64,000 bases of DNA from Aselliscus stoliczkanus (lineage: Eukaryota; Chordata; Mammalia; Chiroptera; Hipposideridae): NCBI GenBank assembly GCA_033961575.1, contig CM066733.1:66710921-66774920 (forward strand). Direction: 5' to 3'. The translations under genes were made by a program, and so were the position numbers. This document shows, piece after piece, positions 61,827 through 64,000 of the stretch (within the stretch, counting starts at the first letter, position 1; the number at the start of each line of letters is the position of its first letter). The notes under the pieces were generated by a model. The model did not search any database and was not told where the DNA came from. It worked only from the letters and a program-made list of their open reading frames with translations.

Positions 61827-62680
61827 CTGTAAGAATATAAGAATAAGACACCATAAGAATATAACCCATGGAGAGCCCATAGGAAATACCATTTACCAAG
61901 GCTTTTAGGAATGAACTGGTGAGAAGTGATCAGTATCACTTAGAAGTTCCATGGTACCTCACCTCTGCAGGTCAGAGCTGATAGTAAGAGAAGTCAGGCT
62001 AGGGCTCGTTAATATTCATGGAGATAAGACTGCTCTGAATCAATAGAGGCCAGGTGATGGCATTTTACTGCCAGAAACTAGGAGGATGAACTGGTCATGA
62101 TAATCATCAAGGTCACAGGCACAAGCGAGAAGCCTCGGTCCACAGGATGTAATGGAGATGGTTAATGGTGCATGGCATCCCTAGATGAAAAATGGACAGA
62201 GAGCCAACAAGGCTACAGCTTAGTATCTGTAGCCAGAAAAAGATAAGAATGGATGAGCACGACACTGAGAGCTATCGCCCCAATAAAAAGCCATGATCCT
62301 TTGTTCAGTTCTCAGACCTAAGCCAATTTGCAGATTCAGAACTTGTCAACTGATAAAATGGACAGATCCCTAAGAGGACAACTTTGTCATACTATGGTGC
62401 GTATGATTTCCCAGTCCTTCCATTCAAGAACCTCCAGCCATTTACACTAGCCAAATATATTGAAAAAAATAGGATACAGTTTCCAGGGCTAATATCCTCT
62501 TTTCTGGAATGTATTGCCTGCAGTACACAAGCCACCTTGCGTCCACTCTGTATGATCAATATGGTGTAATTGTGTTGTAGCCCACACTCTCATGTCATCC
62601 CCATGACTACACCAGAAAACCCTCCCCAGATTGCACCTATGGCCATATTGGGAAGGAGAAGAGAGAGGGTCCTGCATAAC
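61824..62680. other. Retroelement-like non-coding stretch before the solo LTR
   Basis: The text looks like decayed retroelement sequence ('gacactgagagctatcgcccc', 'acaactttgtcatactatgg'), without an intact reading frame. It was the target for the solo LTR at 62681. Confidence 0.35.
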
Positions 62681-63840
62681 TGTGGGAAGCCGACAGCCCC
62701 CCAGTGTCTGACAAGGCCACATTGCCCTGCTCAGCACTGGATATTAGGGGTGCTGCCTTATGGTTGGTCATGTAATATCTCCTGCCTCTATGAACCCATG
62801 TGCCTTTCCTCCTATAGGAGACAATATACTCACTGCATTTATGGCAAGTTCCTGTGATACCCCAATGAGCTAACTACGCAGCCAAAGACGGGTAAGATCT
62901 CCTAAACGAGGGGAGACAACCGAAGCCAGGCGGTAGTTCCGTGGGGAACCCCTGAACTGAGATATTGGGGACTCAAGCCCCTTGGAAACTGAGGCACAGA
63001 CCTCTGACAAACTCAGGCCAGAAAACTCAGGCCTGTGAGAAGCTGATGCATTTGCCTATGGGCCCTGCTGTGAAAAGTCTCCTCAGAGGCCACAGGTCTC
63101 CAGGCCATGAGAGTTCCAGGCAGCTTGCTGACCATGAGTTATGTTAACAGCCTTGTGTAAATGCCTTCGTTTTGTGCCTTGTTGCAGCAACAGATACTGA
63201 AGCTTTAACTAAGAAACAGATACAGCCCTCTGTAGGATAGAGTGGTGTGAGACCCCTTGAATTGCTAGGTATTGTATTTACATAGGAATAAAACTTTAGA
63301 TGCCTTTACCCTAAACCAAGGTAACAGCTAGTCTGTTACTAATAATTCAAGTATACTCCCTGAGAGTCTAACTGCTGGAATTTGGGATAATGACTAGGTA
63401 GTCATGGTAATCATTCCTTAGGAGATATATAGAGACAAGTCTATCCTTAGCATAAGATAGTCATAATAAACATTCTTTGGATGATAGGCAGAGACTGGGT
63501 CTGAGTCTCAGAGGTTATCACAGTGTAAAACAAGATAAATCCTTTAATGGAAGAGTAAGTCACAGTGCACCCTGGAGAGAGCACTTACAGGGGAGTAGAA
63601 GACTGTAAATCCTGAGAACTACAAACCACCAAATGCTTTGTGATTGAGGTAATGGTCAAGAGTCCCTATAAAACAGACATGTTATTACATTCAAGTGTGA
63701 CACTCCTGCGAAACTTTTTTGGGTGTCTCCGTTCTCTTTCTCTCTCTCTTTCCTTTCTTTTCTTTTTTCCTCGCCGACTCCGTCCCACCTGAGGGAATCC
63801 CTGGTCCTCGCAGGCACCGCCCCCCCCCCCCCCCCCCGCA
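62681..63840 (+). mobile_element. Solo LTR, same family as at 25154 (copy 2)
   Basis: It begins TGTGGGAAGC and ends CCCCCGCA and is flanked by a perfect 6-bp duplication, CATAAC (62675-62680 and 63841-63846). It aligns along its full length with the LTR at 25154-26307 with scattered substitutions and indels. The TATAAAA box is kept (63667-63673), while the downstream ATTAAA of copy 1 reads ATTCAA here (63689-63694). A C run of 18 lies at 63820-63837, just before the end. No internal viral sequence is attached. Confidence 0.93.
63667..63673 (+). promoter_or_regulatory. TATA box of the solo LTR (copy 2)
   Basis: TATAAAA at the position homologous to 26152-26158. Conservation between the two copies supports it as the LTR promoter element. 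Confidence 0.65.
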
Positions 63841-64000
63841 CATAACCAGCTGAATATAGAGGGAAAAGCTCAGATTTACCAGTGGATTAGCTGTGTGTGG
63901 AATGCAAGGTGAAAATGGATGTTGGCTATATTATAATCACATTCAAGGGTAGTTTTGCACAGTAGTGTACAAGATAAAATATTCTCAATGGGAAAAGCTA
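63841..64000. other. Flank of the solo LTR
   Basis: Non-coding flank beginning with the second CATAAC duplication. Nothing else recognised before the window ends. Confidence 0.5.

Noticed and set aside
61506..61892. 128-codon minus-strand open frame with repeated YI
   Set aside because: It is produced by the TA microsatellite.

Overview
This window looks like mammalian nuclear DNA from a gene-poor, AT-rich region. I find no confident host protein-coding gene, rRNA, tRNA gene or CRISPR array. Almost everything I can identify is interspersed repeat. L1 fragments of several ages, MIR, L2, MaLR-type LTRs and Tigger relics indicate a placental mammal. The L1 3' ends and a tRNA-derived SINE with a GGCCGAGTGGCGCAGTGG head suggest Laurasiatheria. 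A bat or a perissodactyl-like lineage is plausible, but the sequence alone does not settle it.

Layout. From 1 to 14 kb the DNA is mostly unique and AT-rich. It holds one long SINE (1604-2058), an L1 3'-end insertion that splits a MIR (3341-3908), an antisense MLT1 LTR (10075-10500) and a twin-primed inverted L1 with clear target-site duplications (11222-11852). A short candidate exon-like segment with consensus splice signals lies at 13779-13896. A decayed L1 ORF2 fills 14.9-17.8 kb. From 20.9 to 23.9 kb there is a class-I-like LTR carrying a short SINE, then a GC-rich L1 5'UTR-like block fused to an old L1 3' end, then a second long SINE. From 24.2 to 29.3 kb there is a mariner-type MITE and a younger antisense L1 whose 3'UTR was hit by a 1.15-kb solo LTR. 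From 29.3 to 31.5 kb there are LTR-like segments and a TG/GA microsatellite.

From 34.6 to 44.1 kb there is an MLT1 LTR, L1M and LTR-like remnants, two Tigger-group DNA transposons, a MER5A, several MIRs, an L1 ORF2 fragment and two short SINEs. From 45 to 54 kb there are microsatellites, an L2, a MaLR-like LTR and an old L1. From 54 to 59.3 kb there is a near full-length ancient antisense L1 interrupted by a SINE. The window ends with an unclassified retroelement-like stretch and a second solo LTR of the 25-kb family (62681-63840).

The strongest observations are structural. Two solo LTRs of one family each have perfect 6-bp target-site duplications. The tRNA SINE exists in a short form and a long form. 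Two L1-like units have a 5'UTR-like block fused to ORF2. One 44-bp insertion is little more than a poly(A) tail yet carries its own duplication. The long open frames are explained by repeats or low-complexity DNA. I found no convincing new gene system, and family names given here rest on recalled consensus sequences, not on a database search.
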